Below, in pieces: positions 63,481 to 64,000 of a stretch of DNA of 64,000 nucleotides. The position numbers and the translations under genes were made by a program. Each line of letters begins with the position of its first letter. Position 1 is the first letter of the stretch. Origin of the DNA: Ciona savignyi (lineage: Eukaryota > Chordata > Ascidiacea > Phlebobranchia > Cionidae); NCBI GenBank assembly GCA_000149265.1, contig CH002657.1, positions 227,544 to 291,543 of the forward strand. The letters run 5' to 3'. The notes beneath the pieces were generated by a model. That model was given only the letters and a program-made list of their open reading frames with translations. It was not told the DNA's origin and did no database searches.

Positions 63481-64000
63481 CCTTTTGATATTTAACCCAA
63501 AATCACAATCTCTTTAGTTTTGGCATTTAAATAAATACTTACTGCCTGCAAGCCTGCAAATTGTACACATATTATGATTACCTGTCACTGAAGGATTAAA
63601 AACAATATAAAATAAATGCAACAATGAAGTCTATTCCACATCTCAAGTAATTAATTATCCTGCAAAATATGTCATTTCTAAGTGTGCGTACATCAAGATT
63701 CAAGATTTAAGATTCAAGATTTTTATTTGGTCAGCATGATACTTTCATAATAGTGACGATCACCATTTTATAATAAATATAAATTATAAAAAATAAATAA
63801 ATAAAAACACAATGTCACAATAACATGATAGAAAAGAAAACGTAATTAATGCTGGCCAGGGTGACAGTGAAAAGACTGTTAAGTCATCGAGTCACTGCCA
63901 CCCTCTTTTGTTTTGAGTTATATATTTGCAATAAAAATTAAACACAGTGGCAGTACATTTGAGGAAAAAAATAATAAAGTAAATAAATATGAAAAACAAA
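63481..64000. other. Upstream region of the Kelch gene
   Basis: No coding sequence is seen. At 63692-63724 tandem words of the type attcaagattt/aagattcaag occur directly before tttttatttgg, a pattern found at the ends of some LINE-like or other retroelements. The rest is AT-rich. Confidence 0.4.

Overview
The window looks like a compact, AT-rich invertebrate-chordate genome, most likely a tunicate of the Ciona type. This is an inference from clear orthologues of animal genes (COP1, ERI1, TLX, NPHP4, a BTB-Kelch protein), short GT-AG introns of a few hundred bases, and short intergenic spaces. No bacterial features, tRNA genes, rRNA genes or CRISPR arrays were seen.

Left part (1-15,100): a segment of about 3.9 kb carrying an intronless FLVCR/SLC49-like MFS transporter is present twice in the same orientation. 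The right copy (CDS 11563-12921, minus) is intact. The left copy (1094-2457, minus) has five single-base insertions and is a pseudogene or error-bearing copy. The copies differ by insertions: a probable solo LTR in the left copy (527-988) and a pogo/Tigger-like MITE in the right copy (14109-14614). Between them lies a BEL/Pao LTR retrotransposon (4385-10489) with near-identical LTRs, a 5-bp target duplication, broken gag, and pol lacking the reverse-transcriptase and integrase cores.

Middle (15,100-27,150, plus strand): a single-exon COP1 E3 ubiquitin ligase gene, then a five-exon ERI1 exoribonuclease gene with a hAT-like MITE in its first intron, then a three-exon gene whose product resembles the DUF3605 family, which I know mainly from fungi.

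Right part (29,700-63,500, minus strand): a three-exon Tlx homeobox gene (29723-37494), a 28-exon nephrocystin-4 gene (41300-55991) that I could follow exon by exon, with a candidate RFX X-box just upstream, and an 11-exon BTB-BACK-Kelch gene (57802-63480) that carries one extra base breaking its frame. Introns and spacers hold dispersed SINE-like and hAT-like fragments. The genes do not form an obvious pathway. COP1 and BTB-Kelch proteins are both ubiquitin-ligase components, NPHP4 is ciliary, TLX is a developmental transcription factor, and ERI1 acts on small RNA, histone mRNA and rRNA.
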